Positions 14,928-22,150 of a stretch of DNA of 22,150 bases are shown here, one piece after another (position 1 is the first letter of the stretch; each line of letters begins with the position of its first letter). Source of the DNA: Gracilibacteraceae bacterium (GTDB lineage: Bacteria; Bacillota; Desulfitobacteriia; Desulfitobacteriales; Syntrophobotulaceae); contig JAIRRL010000045.1 of NCBI GenBank assembly GCA_031255985.1, positions 1-22,150 of the forward strand. Reading direction: 5' to 3'. Both the position numbers and the translations under genes were made by a program. The notes beneath the pieces were generated by a model. It searched no databases, was not told where the DNA came from, and saw only the letters and a program-made list of their open reading frames with translations.

Positions 14928-14970
14928 AAACGCCGCTGTCAGGCCGTCGCCGTTACAGCGGCGTTTCTTT
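14928..14970 (+). terminator. Terminator between citF and the convergent kinase gene
   Basis: Perfect 12-base stem (14928-14939 with 14955-14966), 15-base loop, then TTTCTTT on the plus strand. The right arm covers the last codons of the convergent kinase gene. For the minus strand a second small hairpin (14910-14914 with 14920-14924) is followed by TTTATTTATTT, so the region probably ends transcripts from both sides. Confidence 0.8.
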
Positions 14971-16425
14971 GTCCGCTTCCAGACAGGGCAGCTCAAACCA
15001 AAAGGTCGTGCCCCCGCTGCCGCTCAAGGCGCCAAAATTCGCCTTATGCGCCGCCAGCACGTTTTTAACGATAAAGAGACCCAGGCCGGAACCGGTGTCG
15101 AACTGGCGGTGCGTTTTGTCAATCTTATAGTAGCGATCCCAGATATAGGGCAGATGTTCCGGCGCGATTCCCTCGCCGGTATCGCTGATTTCCACGCGCA
15201 CAACCGCCCGTTCCGGCAATACCGTCTGCCGGATGTTCACCGCCCGGTCGGGGCCGGTATAATGAAGCGCGTTGCTGATCAGGTTGTAGAACACCTGGGA
15301 TATTTTCATTTCATCCGCGCAAACAAATACTTCCGCCGCCGCGGTAAAATTGATATTATAGCCGCTTTGCTCCGTCAGTTTGGCAAACCGTTCCAGTGTG
15401 CGGCGCATATTTTGCGTCAGATTAAAGTTCACGGGCGTGATTTCCTGAACGCCCGCCTGCAGGCGGGACAGATCGAGCAAATCGCTGACAAGGCGGGACA
15501 GCCTTTCCGTCTCGTCAATGATGACCTGGACGTTGGCGGCGGTGTTTTCACCGGGCAGGTCGCGCATGACCTCGCCGTACCCTTTTATCATCGTCAGCGG
15601 CGTCCGCAGGTCATGGGAAACATTGGCAATCAGCTCGCGCCGCAGATTCTCCGCTTTGGCCAGTTCCGCCGCCGTGTGATTCAAAGTGTCGGAAAGCTCG
15701 GCGATCTCCCGGTAGCCCCGCCCGTCGAAACGCGTCTCATAATTACCTCTGGCTAATTCATGGGCGCCGGCGTTCAGGCGGATGATGGGCGCGGAAATTT
15801 TGCGGGAGAGATACACAGCCAGCAAGACGGCGAGCAGGAGCAGCACGACGGTGATATTAAGCAGTTGGACGCGGAGAGTATGTACGGTCGCGTCAACGGG
15901 AGTAACGGCGGAATCCAGTAAAATGAGCGCCTGCGTCCCGTCGGCCAGGACGGCGGTTTGGGCGGCGATCATATTCTGACTGGCGCGGCCGGAAGGTCTG
16001 ATCATGACATTCCCGCGCTCCCCTATGTTTATATTGTAGGCCGGATAACGCTCAAAAAAATCCAGCGCGTCGCCGCCATGCCGCTCCGCCAGGAGAAAAT
16101 AGCGCATTAAAGCCGCCGGCGGCATCTTGTGAATGGTGCAGTCCACAGTGGTTTCCACCGAATACAGAGTCAGTCCCAACCCGTTGACCACGCGAATACA
16201 AGCGTCCGCGTCCCTGGCCGCCCGATCCAGCATCATCATCAATTCCTCCGTGTCCAGAGCCGAGCTTAATCCGCGCGCCACGGCGGCGGCGGCGCTTTTG
16301 ACCGCTTTGGTTTTGATGGATTTGTAAAATTTGTCAAGTAATACCGTTTGCGACAGCCAGAGGATGGCGAGCAAGGCGAGGACAAAGGCGGCCAGATAAA
16401 CAAACAGCCGCCATTTGATGCTCAT
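14953..16425 (-). CDS. Membrane sensor histidine kinase
   Basis: Senses an extracytoplasmic signal and phosphorylates the regulator encoded just upstream. In the 490-residue form: membrane helix 1 (about 8-28), an extracytoplasmic domain of about 150 residues, helix 2 (about 188-206), a HAMP region (RKISAPIIRLNAGAHEL), then HisKA with the phospho-acceptor His271 in IANVSHDLRTPLTMIKGYGE, and the ATPase domain with the N box (VFYNLISNALHY), DTGEGI, a Tyr-rich F box (YIWDRYYKID) and GSGLGLFIVKN. The frame also has a TTG at 16440 that would overlap the regulator gene. The ATG at 16425, four bases after the regulator stop, gives the more usual N-terminus MSIKWRLFVYL; neither has a strong ribosome binding site, so coupling is likely. 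Third gene of htrA-regulator-kinase. Signal unknown. Confidence 0.94.
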   Translation of the reverse strand: MSIKWRLFVYLAAFVLALLAILWLSQTVLLDKFYKSIKTKAVKSAAAAVARGLSSALDTEELMMMLDRAARDADACIRVVNGLGLTLYSVETTVDCTIHKMPPAALMRYFLLAERHGGDALDFFERYPAYNINIGERGNVMIRPSGRASQNMIAAQTAVLADGTQALILLDSAVTPVDATVHTLRVQLLNITVVLLLLAVLLAVYLSRKISAPIIRLNAGAHELARGNYETRFDGRGYREIAELSDTLNHTAAELAKAENLRRELIANVSHDLRTPLTMIKGYGEVMRDLPGENTAANVQVIIDETERLSRLVSDLLDLSRLQAGVQEITPVNFNLTQNMRRTLERFAKLTEQSGYNINFTAAAEVFVCADEMKISQVFYNLISNALHYTGPDRAVNIRQTVLPERAVVRVEISDTGEGIAPEHLPYIWDRYYKIDKTHRQFDTGSGLGLFIVKNVLAAHKANFGALSGSGGTTFWFELPCLEADKETPL

Positions 16426-16429
16426 TTTA

Positions 16430-17092
16430 TCAAGTTTCAAACCTGTATCCCACCCCTCTGAGGGTCACAATATAGCTGCTGTAAGGGCCCAGGCTCCGGC
16501 GCAGCAGTTTTATATGCGTGTCCAAAGTGCGGTCGTCCCCGAAAAAATCATAGCCCCAAACCTCCCGGAGCAAGTTTTCCCTGGTCAGGGCTATGCCGTT
16601 GTTGCGCGCCATATAATACAGCAGATCAAACTCTTTCGGCGACATCTCAATCTTGCCGCCGTCCACATAAAGCAGGCGGGCGCCGACGTCCACGAGTACG
16701 CCCGGAAAGGACAAAACTTCCCTGGCGGCCGGCTGGCTGCGGTTCATGATCGCTTGTACGCGCATCATCAATTCTCTGGGCGAAAAAGGTTTGACCACAT
16801 AATCGTCGATTCCCAGCTCAAACCCGTGAATTTTATCATATTCCTCGCCGCGGGCCGACAGCATCAGCACCGGGGTCTGACAGACCTTGCGAATTTCCTT
16901 GCAAGTGGAAAATCCATCCAATTCGGGCATCATTATATCCAGGATGATGAGGTCGAAGGTCTCGCGCCGGCACAATTTCACGGCCTCCATCCCATTGGCG
17001 CACTCCGTCGCCGTATGCCCCTCAAATTCCGCGTATTTGCGAATTATTTCCCGTATTCCGGGTTCGTCATCTACGACGAGCAGATGATACAC
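16430..17092 (-). CDS. OmpR/PhoB-family response regulator
   Basis: A 220-residue DNA-binding regulator. The receiver domain has acidic residues Asp8-Asp9 (LLVVDDEPG), phospho-acceptor Asp52 in LIILDIMMPELDG, Ser/Ala in LMLSARGE and the switch lysine in DDYVVKPFSPREL. The C-terminal winged helix shows MSPKEFDLLYYMARN, REVWGYDFFGDDRTLDTHI and the end LRGVGYRFET. The start is GTG at 17092, six bases after the htrA stop and without a good ribosome binding site, so it probably depends on translation of htrA. The kinase starts within a few bases of its stop. The likely target is its own operon promoter upstream of htrA; that is inference from layout. Confidence 0.95.
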   Translation of the reverse strand: MYHLLVVDDEPGIREIIRKYAEFEGHTATECANGMEAVKLCRRETFDLIILDIMMPELDGFSTCKEIRKVCQTPVLMLSARGEEYDKIHGFELGIDDYVVKPFSPRELMMRVQAIMNRSQPAAREVLSFPGVLVDVGARLLYVDGGKIEMSPKEFDLLYYMARNNGIALTRENLLREVWGYDFFGDDRTLDTHIKLLRRSLGPYSSYIVTLRGVGYRFET

Positions 17093-17098
17093 GGGGGT

Positions 17099-18208
17099 TC
17101 AGGCGTTATTCCGCGGTTCGGGCGCGTATTCGCCCAGGACGGCCCGCAGCGTGGTTTCCCTGCCGTCGCGGCTTACCCGGAACGTGACTTCATCGCCCAC
17201 CGCGTGATCGCGCAGGAAAGCCTGCAGATCGGCGTAATCGTTGATTTCGGCGTCGCCGGCCCGGACGATGCGGTCATTGGGTTTAAAGCCGGCCTGATCC
17301 GCCGGCGAGTTCGCTACGACCGCGGCGACGTAAAGACCCGGTTCCGCGTTTTGGAACTGCATGGTGAAGGGGCTGACCTCAGCCAGGTTGAGTCCCAGGT
17401 AAACCCGGCCCTTGACATAGCCGTAGTTCATGAGGCTTTCCAGAACCGGCTTGGCCTCGTTAACCGGGATGGCAAAGCCCAGGCCCTCGACGCCGGAGCC
17501 GGCCGACTTGGCCACTACGATGCCGACCAGATCGCCGCGGGAGTTAAAGAGGCCGCCGCCGGAATTGCCGGGATTAACAGCCGCGTCCGTTTGCAGCAGG
17601 CGCATGGTCTGATTTTCCAAGGTGATGGAACGGTCGAGGGCGCTGATGATGCCGCTGGTGACGGTGCCGCCCAATTGGCCGAGCGGATTGCCGATCACCA
17701 CGGCGAGATCGCCGACCTGCAATTGACTGGAATCGCCGAATACAACCGGGGTCAGGTTGGCGGCGTCAATTTTCAGCACCGCGAGATCCGTGTTTTGATC
17801 CGTGCTGATGAGCGTCGCTTCGTGGGTCTGGCCGTCGCTTAGATGCACCGTGATTTTGCGGGCGTTGGCGACGACATGGTTATTCGTGGCTATATAGCCG
17901 TCCGCGGAGACGATGACGCCGCTGCCGGCCCCTTCGGAAATATATTGGCCGATCCAGCCGCCCATCGTCATGGTTTCAGTATTTATTTCCACTATGGCCG
18001 CGGCGTTTTTCGCGGCTATCTCCGTCACGGTCAGCGCCGGACCGGAAACCGCGGCCGCCGGGGCGGCTACGATCTCGCCCGCCGGCGCGGCCGGGGATTC
18101 GGGTTCGGCGGAAAGCGCGCCGTCGCCTTTCGGCAAGAGCAAACCGCCGCTCAAACCGATAGCGACGCCGAGAAGAAGAGCGATAATCACTAAGACTTTT
18201 TTCGACAT
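17099..18208 (-). CDS. htrA: HtrA/DegP-type serine protease with one PDZ domain
   Basis: Membrane-anchored protease of the cell-envelope quality-control type. The 369-residue protein has an N-terminal signal anchor (KKVLVIIALLLGVAIGLSGG), an Ala/Pro-rich linker, a trypsin-like domain with the triad His111 (ATNNHVV), Asp141 (QNTDLAVLKI) and Ser216 (VNPGNSGGGLF), and one PDZ domain (about 265-355, with LYVAAVVANSPADQAGFKPNDRI split over it). The single PDZ and uncleaved-anchor layout is typical of Gram-positive HtrA. The ATG at 18208 has AAGGAGG seven bases upstream. It heads a three-gene unit with a response regulator and kinase, recalling CssRS-controlled HtrA proteases in Bacillus, although here the regulator genes are in the same operon. 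Confidence 0.95.
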   Translation of the reverse strand: MSKKVLVIIALLLGVAIGLSGGLLLPKGDGALSAEPESPAAPAGEIVAAPAAAVSGPALTVTEIAAKNAAAIVEINTETMTMGGWIGQYISEGAGSGVIVSADGYIATNNHVVANARKITVHLSDGQTHEATLISTDQNTDLAVLKIDAANLTPVVFGDSSQLQVGDLAVVIGNPLGQLGGTVTSGIISALDRSITLENQTMRLLQTDAAVNPGNSGGGLFNSRGDLVGIVVAKSAGSGVEGLGFAIPVNEAKPVLESLMNYGYVKGRVYLGLNLAEVSPFTMQFQNAEPGLYVAAVVANSPADQAGFKPNDRIVRAGDAEINDYADLQAFLRDHAVGDEVTFRVSRDGRETTLRAVLGEYAPEPRNNA

Positions 18209-18309
18209 GGTAAAACCTCCTTACAATGTTTAATTACAAATATATTAACATGATAAAGTGAATATAATATGAACAACGAATGAAAAAACGCCGAAAACCA
18301 TCAGGCCGT

Positions 18310-18338
18310 ATTATAACACGCCGGCGTTAAAACGGCAA
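18310..18338 (-). promoter_or_regulatory. Probable sigma-A promoter of the htrA operon
   Basis: Minus strand: TTGCCG (18333-18338), 17-base spacer, consensus TATAAT (18310-18315). The leader before htrA is about 95 bases and AT-rich. The bases just after the -10 repeat one arm of the palindrome at 18388-18427. Confidence 0.65.
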
Positions 18339-18387
18339 ACGGGCGCGGTTATTTTGGAAAAATGCGCGAAGTTAAAATTTTCGGCAA

Positions 18388-18427
18388 GAGGGCCGTATTA
18401 GGGTGGGCAAACCCTAATACGGCCCTC
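18388..18427. repeat. 17-bp perfect inverted repeat between a lipoprotein gene and htrA
   Basis: Arms 18388-18404 and 18411-18427 are perfectly complementary around a six-base loop. It lies 63 bases past the lipoprotein stop on the minus strand, so it may end that transcript, but the downstream tract (TTGCCGAAAATTTT) is a poor U-run. A ten-base piece of the arm, GGCCGTATTA, recurs at 18304-18313 at the htrA promoter. Terminator, operator or both remain possible. Nothing coding was seen in 18209-18490. Confidence 0.7.
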
Positions 18428-18490
18428 CGGTTGATTTTACCGTTTACATGTCGCGCCGCGCGCTTTACCCGCTGTTTGCCGCCGCCTCAG

Positions 18491-19468
18491 CTAATTCGCG
18501 GCGCGGACAAAATAGTCGTCGTTAGGATCCAGCAGCGCGTTCTCGTCAACATATATCATAAGCACATAAGGATTGTAGTTAAACAATGAGCCGTAGACGA
18601 TTACCTTAAACCCGTCATACTCATAGTCATAGGTAACAATATCTCCGTACGGGGAATAATGAGTTACTTTCCCGTCTGCGGCGAATTGCAACCGGTCGGA
18701 ATCCGCGTCGCCCTTAAAATAATAGTCCCCGCTTATAGTGGTTGAACTCTGCGCCTGTGTTTGACCGTTGCTTGCCGATTCCTCTATATAGCGCGGCATG
18801 ACATATCGGTCTCCCCCGGCGGATTCCAATGTATACGAGTCGACGACTGTCCACTCGGACGCGATGTCCCCGTCTTCAATTAACTTTATTTTGCCGTCTT
18901 CAAAAACGAAATCATATTCCTCAGTCGTTTCGTCGGGATAATCAATATCAGCTCTGCGGTCTGAATAAAAATAGAGACTCACTTCATCTACATCGCCGTT
19001 CAGGTAGTAAAACTTGCCTATAAAAACAACATCCATTAGCGACAGCAAATAGGAGGCTACATATTGCTCTCCGTCGGAGGATTCCAGGTGAAAGGGGTCG
19101 ATGAACGCAAACTCTGACACGACCTCCCCGTCTTCAATTAAATTTATATTGCCGCCTTCAAAAGTGAAATCATATTCCACCTTCGTTTCATCAGGAAAAG
19201 TAACATTAACCGTGCCGTCCTCCCAGAAAAAAAGACTGACTTCATCTTCATCGCCATTCAAGTAGTAATACTCATGCGATAAAATACGTTCACCCAGATT
19301 GTAATCGGGTACATTGGCCGGCGTTTGCGTTTGCGTTTGTGTTTGCGTTTGTGTTTGTGTTTGTGTTTGCGGTTGCGCTTGCGGCTGCGTTTGATCGCCG
19401 CCGGCGCATGATACGAGCAGCGCTGTCAGGGTTAGCGTTATCAAAGCGGATAAGATTTTTTTCAACAT
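18491..19468 (-). CDS. Lipoprotein with Gln-Thr repeat linker and repeated beta-rich modules
   Basis: A 325-residue surface lipoprotein of unknown function. Signal peptide (LKKILSALITLTLTALLVSC) with lipobox LVSC and Cys21, then a linker with eight uninterrupted Gln-Thr pairs (34-49). The rest is acidic and made of related units: unit 1 begins YYYLNGDEDEVSLFF and contains FPDETKVEYDF and INLIEDGEVVSE; unit 2 begins FYYLNGDVDEVSLYF with YPDETTEEYDF and IKLIEDGDIASE; a looser third begins DYYFKGDADSDRLQF. These resemble small beta-strand modules seen in Gram-positive secreted proteins; I cannot name the family with confidence. The frame is open upstream to 19561, but GAGG lies eight bases before ATG 19468 and the signal peptide starts there. 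The stop of the next lipoprotein gene is 79 bases upstream. Confidence 0.8.
   Translation of the reverse strand: MLKKILSALITLTLTALLVSCAGGDQTQPQAQPQTQTQTQTQTQTQTQTPANVPDYNLGERILSHEYYYLNGDEDEVSLFFWEDGTVNVTFPDETKVEYDFTFEGGNINLIEDGEVVSEFAFIDPFHLESSDGEQYVASYLLSLMDVVFIGKFYYLNGDVDEVSLYFYSDRRADIDYPDETTEEYDFVFEDGKIKLIEDGDIASEWTVVDSYTLESAGGDRYVMPRYIEESASNGQTQAQSSTTISGDYYFKGDADSDRLQFAADGKVTHYSPYGDIVTYDYEYDGFKVIVYGSLFNYNPYVLMIYVDENALLDPNDDYFVRAAN
19322..19369. repeat. Hexanucleotide tandem repeat encoding (Gln-Thr)8
   Basis: Eight copies of a six-base unit, CGTTTG or TGTTTG on the plus strand, with a less regular tail to 19393. It lies inside the lipoprotein gene and encodes its linker. The unit is a multiple of three, so copy-number change would alter linker length without breaking the frame. 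Confidence 0.95.
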
Positions 19469-19547
19469 GATATTAACCTCATATGACGTATTTCTCCATC
19501 CTCTCTCAACCCGCTGGGAGCGGCAAGGAAAACGCGATCCCGCCGGC

Positions 19548-20795
19548 TCACTCGGCGGCAACCAGAACGACGCTCTCCAGCGTTTGCTCTAAAACCGCCT
19601 GATACTCGCTCTTATAATCAACGGGAATACTCGCCAGGGCATAACATTCAGCCCCGTCTGTCTGGAAATATAAAACCTTGCAATAACGGGTATCCTCGTT
19701 AGCGCCTGTTTCATACTCAACTAGCCACGCCGGATAAGTCAGCCGCGTGGACTGTTCGTCCGAAAGCGCTATGGATTCTACGCGAATCTCAGAATCCGCA
19801 AGCTCTTTTATCCGGGCCTCCACCTCTTCTTCGCCATACGCTTCAGCCGCAAGGGGCGGAAAGATCAGCAGCCGGACATACAGAACGCCGTCAAGTAAGT
19901 ATTCGCCGGGAAAATGTTCGTCAAAACCCGTCGTATCCGCAACCAGTTCATATTCATAATCGAAATAATCCGGCTGAGACACGTCTTCCCGCTCATATGC
20001 CAGTGGCTGAGCCATTTTTACCATATCCCACTCTTCCGGATCAAAAAGGCGAAAACTGGGCATATTCCTTACCGCGTTCTCTGCAGGCGTGTACATATAG
20101 AAGCTCTTATAGGAGCCAGATTCCATTTCCACCATAACCTCAAGCAAGAAATTTGTAACAGATCCCGACGGAAGGTTATTGATCAGAAATCCTGTAACTT
20201 CCGCTCCAATAAGACGTTCATCGTCGAAGTCCGGCCTGTAGAGTTCACTGAACGCATCGGAAATCTCCTGTCTTGTGAACGATTCTTTCTCCAGCATTTC
20301 ATCCAGATCTATAACCCGGTTTTCCGTCTTGCTGAAGCAATAACTCCACAGCTTGGTATACCGGTCAGGGCTTGTCTCCGGCAAACGCAAACCAACGCAG
20401 CTTGTCACGATTTGCACGAGATCGTCGTCCGCAAAAGGATATGAGCGGATGTCAACGGCGGCTAAATCATCGCTGTAATCGCCGTTCAAAAAATCATTGT
20501 ACATTCGCAGCGGCCCCGCTTCGATCATATTATTGACCGCTTCTATCTCCGGGTTTGTCCAGTTGTATTCCTCGAACGCGTCCTGCTGGCCGTCGTACTG
20601 TATCATCAGGATTTCGGCGGTATTGCCGTCCTCATAATCCTGTATCATGACCCCGATTCCGGTTTCCGTATTATCAATACCCATATCCGCCTGTTGGCCG
20701 GACGGCGGAGAATCTTGCTGAACAGAACACGCGCATAACAGACACATGATCGCGGTAATCGCCAAAGCAAGCCGAATTTTTTTGCTTAAATTCAA
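19548..20795 (-). CDS. Putative lipoprotein of unknown function
   Basis: A 415-residue predicted lipoprotein. The true start is probably TTG at 20795: AGGAGG lies nine bases upstream and the protein then begins with a signal peptide (NLSKKIRLALAITAIMCLL) and lipobox LCAC. The upstream frame, open to 20882, has no such features and would run through the terminator of the next gene. After the anchor come an acidic, Ser/Gln-rich linker and a long globular region rich in Asp, Glu and Tyr, without a motif I recognise. Base composition is lower in GC than most of the window: 20101-20160 holds 23 G or C of 60, against 39 of 60 at 13081-13140 in citE. It lies between a second two-component system and another lipoprotein, and may be transcribed with the latter. 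Confidence 0.75.
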   Translation of the reverse strand: MNLSKKIRLALAITAIMCLLCACSVQQDSPPSGQQADMGIDNTETGIGVMIQDYEDGNTAEILMIQYDGQQDAFEEYNWTNPEIEAVNNMIEAGPLRMYNDFLNGDYSDDLAAVDIRSYPFADDDLVQIVTSCVGLRLPETSPDRYTKLWSYCFSKTENRVIDLDEMLEKESFTRQEISDAFSELYRPDFDDERLIGAEVTGFLINNLPSGSVTNFLLEVMVEMESGSYKSFYMYTPAENAVRNMPSFRLFDPEEWDMVKMAQPLAYEREDVSQPDYFDYEYELVADTTGFDEHFPGEYLLDGVLYVRLLIFPPLAAEAYGEEEVEARIKELADSEIRVESIALSDEQSTRLTYPAWLVEYETGANEDTRYCKVLYFQTDGAECYALASIPVDYKSEYQAVLEQTLESVVLVAAE

Positions 20796-20869
20796 TGTAA
20801 AGCACCTCCTAAAATTTGGATATTGATCCGACGACCTTATACTCAGGGCTATAATACACCAGGGCAAAG

Positions 20870-20908
20870 AAAAAAGGGGCAACTGTCGGATAATTACGAC
20901 ACCTGCCC
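20870..20908 (-). terminator. Terminator of the second two-component system
   Basis: Arms 20877-20888 and 20897-20908 pair at 10 of 12 positions with an eight-base loop. On the minus strand a run of six T follows (20870-20875). It lies 23 bases after the response-regulator stop. Confidence 0.8.
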
Positions 20909-20931
20909 TGACTTTTTTGGGAAAAAATGGA

Positions 20932-21597
20932 TTACATCAATTCAAAACAGTACCCTTCGCCTTTTGACCAGGCGATGACCCAATCGCAGCCTTTGATTTT
21001 GCCGCGCAGGCTGCTGACGGTTTTCCGCACCGCGCCGTTTTCGCCGGTCACAGGGGCGCGCCACACCGTTTCAAAGAGAAACTCCGTGCTGAGAAAACGC
21101 TCTTTGTTCTGGACAAAAGAGAGCAGCAGGCCAAACTCCTTTTGCGTGAGCAGCAGATCTTTGCCGCCGTACGTCGCCACCCTGGCGTTGATGTCGAGAA
21201 CCAGCCCGCCGCAGGCGACTTTGGCCGGGACGCGCCCGGCCCGGCGCATGAGGGCGTCCACCCGCGCCCGGAATTCCTCCGCCTTGTACGGCTTGGCCAG
21301 GTAGTCGTCCCCGCCAGCGTCCAAACCTGTAGCGACGGATTTATCCGTGTTCCAGGCAGTCAGGAGCAGCACGGGGATTTGCGAGGATTGGCGCAATTCC
21401 CGCAGGAAATCAAGTCCGTTGCCGTCGGGCAAGGTGATGTCCAGCACGACGACGCCGGGGAGTTCCCGCTCCAGCTCCCGCCGCGCTTCAGCCAAAGTCA
21501 TGGCCAGGCGCACATCGTAGCCGTTCCGGCTCAGCATGGCTTTGTTGTTGGCCTGGATCAGCTCGTTGTCCTCCACCAGCAGAATGGTTCCGCTCAT
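20932..21597 (-). CDS. OmpR-family response regulator
   Basis: A 221-residue regulator. Receiver: LLVEDNELIQ with Glu9-Asp10, phospho-acceptor Asp53 in VVVLDITLPDGNG, LLLTAWNTD, and the switch lysine in DDYLAKPYKAEEF. The output domain is a winged helix (LLLTQKEFGLLLSFVQNK; AVRKTVSSLRGKI; end WSKGEGYCFELM). The ATG at 21597 overlaps the kinase stop in an ATGA arrangement, with GGAGGGAG some eleven bases upstream. A TTG at 21615 is open but less likely. Targets are unknown; the two lipoprotein genes next door on the same strand are candidates by position only. Confidence 0.93.
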   Translation of the reverse strand: MSGTILLVEDNELIQANNKAMLSRNGYDVRLAMTLAEARRELERELPGVVVLDITLPDGNGLDFLRELRQSSQIPVLLLTAWNTDKSVATGLDAGGDDYLAKPYKAEEFRARVDALMRRAGRVPAKVACGGLVLDINARVATYGGKDLLLTQKEFGLLLSFVQNKERFLSTEFLFETVWRAPVTGENGAVRKTVSSLRGKIKGCDWVIAWSKGEGYCFELM

Positions 21598-22150
21598 AGC
21601 GCCGTCTCCCTCCAAACAGGCACGGAAAAGCGCACCGCCGTACCTTTGCCAGGTTCGCTCTCAATGCCAATCTCCCCGCCGTGGCTTTCCGCCACGGCTT
21701 TGCAAATCGCCAGGCCGTAACCTGTTCCGGCATCCCCGGACACGCCGCGCTCAAACACGCGCGGCAGGAGTTCCGGGTCAATGCCCTCGCCCGTATCGGC
21801 GACTGTCATGACCAGACGGCTGCCGGCGCGCTCAAGGGACAAGACGATTTCGCCGTCCTTGGTGTGCCGGAAGGCGTTGTCCAAGAGGTTTTGGACGGCG
21901 CGACCCAGCATATCGCTGTCGCCCTGAATCATGGGCGCGACGCGCGGGAGGCGGAGCGTCAAAACGGCGCCGGCGCCGGCGTTGAGCATTTGGCAGGTCT
22001 CGGCGCTGGAACGGAGCAGCGCGGCGAAATCCAGCGGCTCTTTTCGCCAGCGGCTCTCATGCGCCCTGGCCACGGTCAGGGAATACTCCACCATGCGGGC
22101 CATCTCCTGAATCTGATCGCCGGCCTGCCGCAGGCACTCTTTGACCTCCG
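21594..22150 (-). CDS. Sensor histidine kinase, C-terminal part (runs off the window end)
   Basis: The last 185 codons of a histidine kinase. The open frame enters from the window edge with EVKECLRQAGDQIQEMARMV, the second helix of a HisKA dimerisation domain, just after the expected phospho-His, which is outside. The ATPase domain follows: N box (LGRAVQNLLDNAFRHTKDG), DTGEGIDPELLPRVFERGVS, GTGYGLAICKAVAESHGGEI and the closing GKGTAVRFSVPVW. Sensor and membrane regions are not visible. It ends four bases into its response regulator (ATGA), so the pair is translationally coupled. Confidence 0.93.
   Translation of the reverse strand, partial: EVKECLRQAGDQIQEMARMVEYSLTVARAHESRWRKEPLDFAALLRSSAETCQMLNAGAGAVLTLRLPRVAPMIQGDSDMLGRAVQNLLDNAFRHTKDGEIVLSLERAGSRLVMTVADTGEGIDPELLPRVFERGVSGDAGTGYGLAICKAVAESHGGEIGIESEPGKGTAVRFSVPVWRETAL

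Noticed and set aside
16415..17842. A 475-codon plus-strand frame
   Set aside because: Antisense to the response regulator and htrA, both with clear catalytic motifs. Long shadow frames are common in this GC-rich sequence.
18388..18427. Inverted repeat as the end of an insertion sequence or MITE
   Set aside because: No transposase, no target duplication and no internal spacer beyond six bases; a hairpin in RNA or an operator is simpler.
19322..19393. CRISPR-like array
   Set aside because: The unit is only six bases, without spacers, and is translated as a Gln-Thr linker inside a lipoprotein gene.

Overview
The window reads as a chromosomal segment of an anaerobic or microaerotolerant bacterium, most likely of the Bacillota (Firmicutes/Negativicutes-like). 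Pointers are the short Q-loop form of cytochrome bd oxidase, several lipoproteins with Gram-positive-style signals, a zinc-ribbon/DUF2628 protein, a YceG-like protein, strong AGGAGG-type ribosome binding sites, clear sigma-A promoters, and fermentation-related genes (HypF, CitDEF). Most genes are GC-rich, which produces many long antisense shadow frames. No rRNA, tRNA, CRISPR array or insertion sequence was seen.

Layout. 1-708 (-): 5' part of hypF, hydrogenase maturation. 848-3210 (-): cydA-cydB, with its own promoter and terminator. 3302-7900 (+): a YceG-like protein followed directly by argF and argG. 7909-10894 (-): a zinc-ribbon membrane protein, a lipoprotein with a foldase-like look, a CopZ-like HMA protein and glucokinase, probably one transcript. 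11014-12208 (+): prfB with a programmed +1 frameshift and its own promoter and terminator. 12220-14970 (+): citD-citE-citF. 14953-18208 (-): htrA, an OmpR-type regulator and a histidine kinase. 18491-20795 (-): two lipoproteins of lower GC. 20932-22150 (-): a second two-component system, with the kinase cut by the window edge.

The most unusual part is the cit operon. CitF (alpha) looks fully canonical. CitD has alanine at the position of the serine that carries the prosthetic group. CitE is short and altered at most recognisable active-site positions. No citC, citX or citG lies in the window. The genes are otherwise tidy, with good ribosome binding sites, intact frames, a promoter and a terminator. 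This suggests a retained but non-canonical CitDEF-like complex, perhaps working on free CoA thioesters or doing only CoA transfer, rather than simple decay. That is inference from sequence.

Other points of interest are the placement of a Ter-system-type YceG protein at the head of an arginine operon, a 17-bp perfect palindrome upstream of htrA, and a hexamer-repeat-encoded Gln-Thr linker in a lipoprotein.
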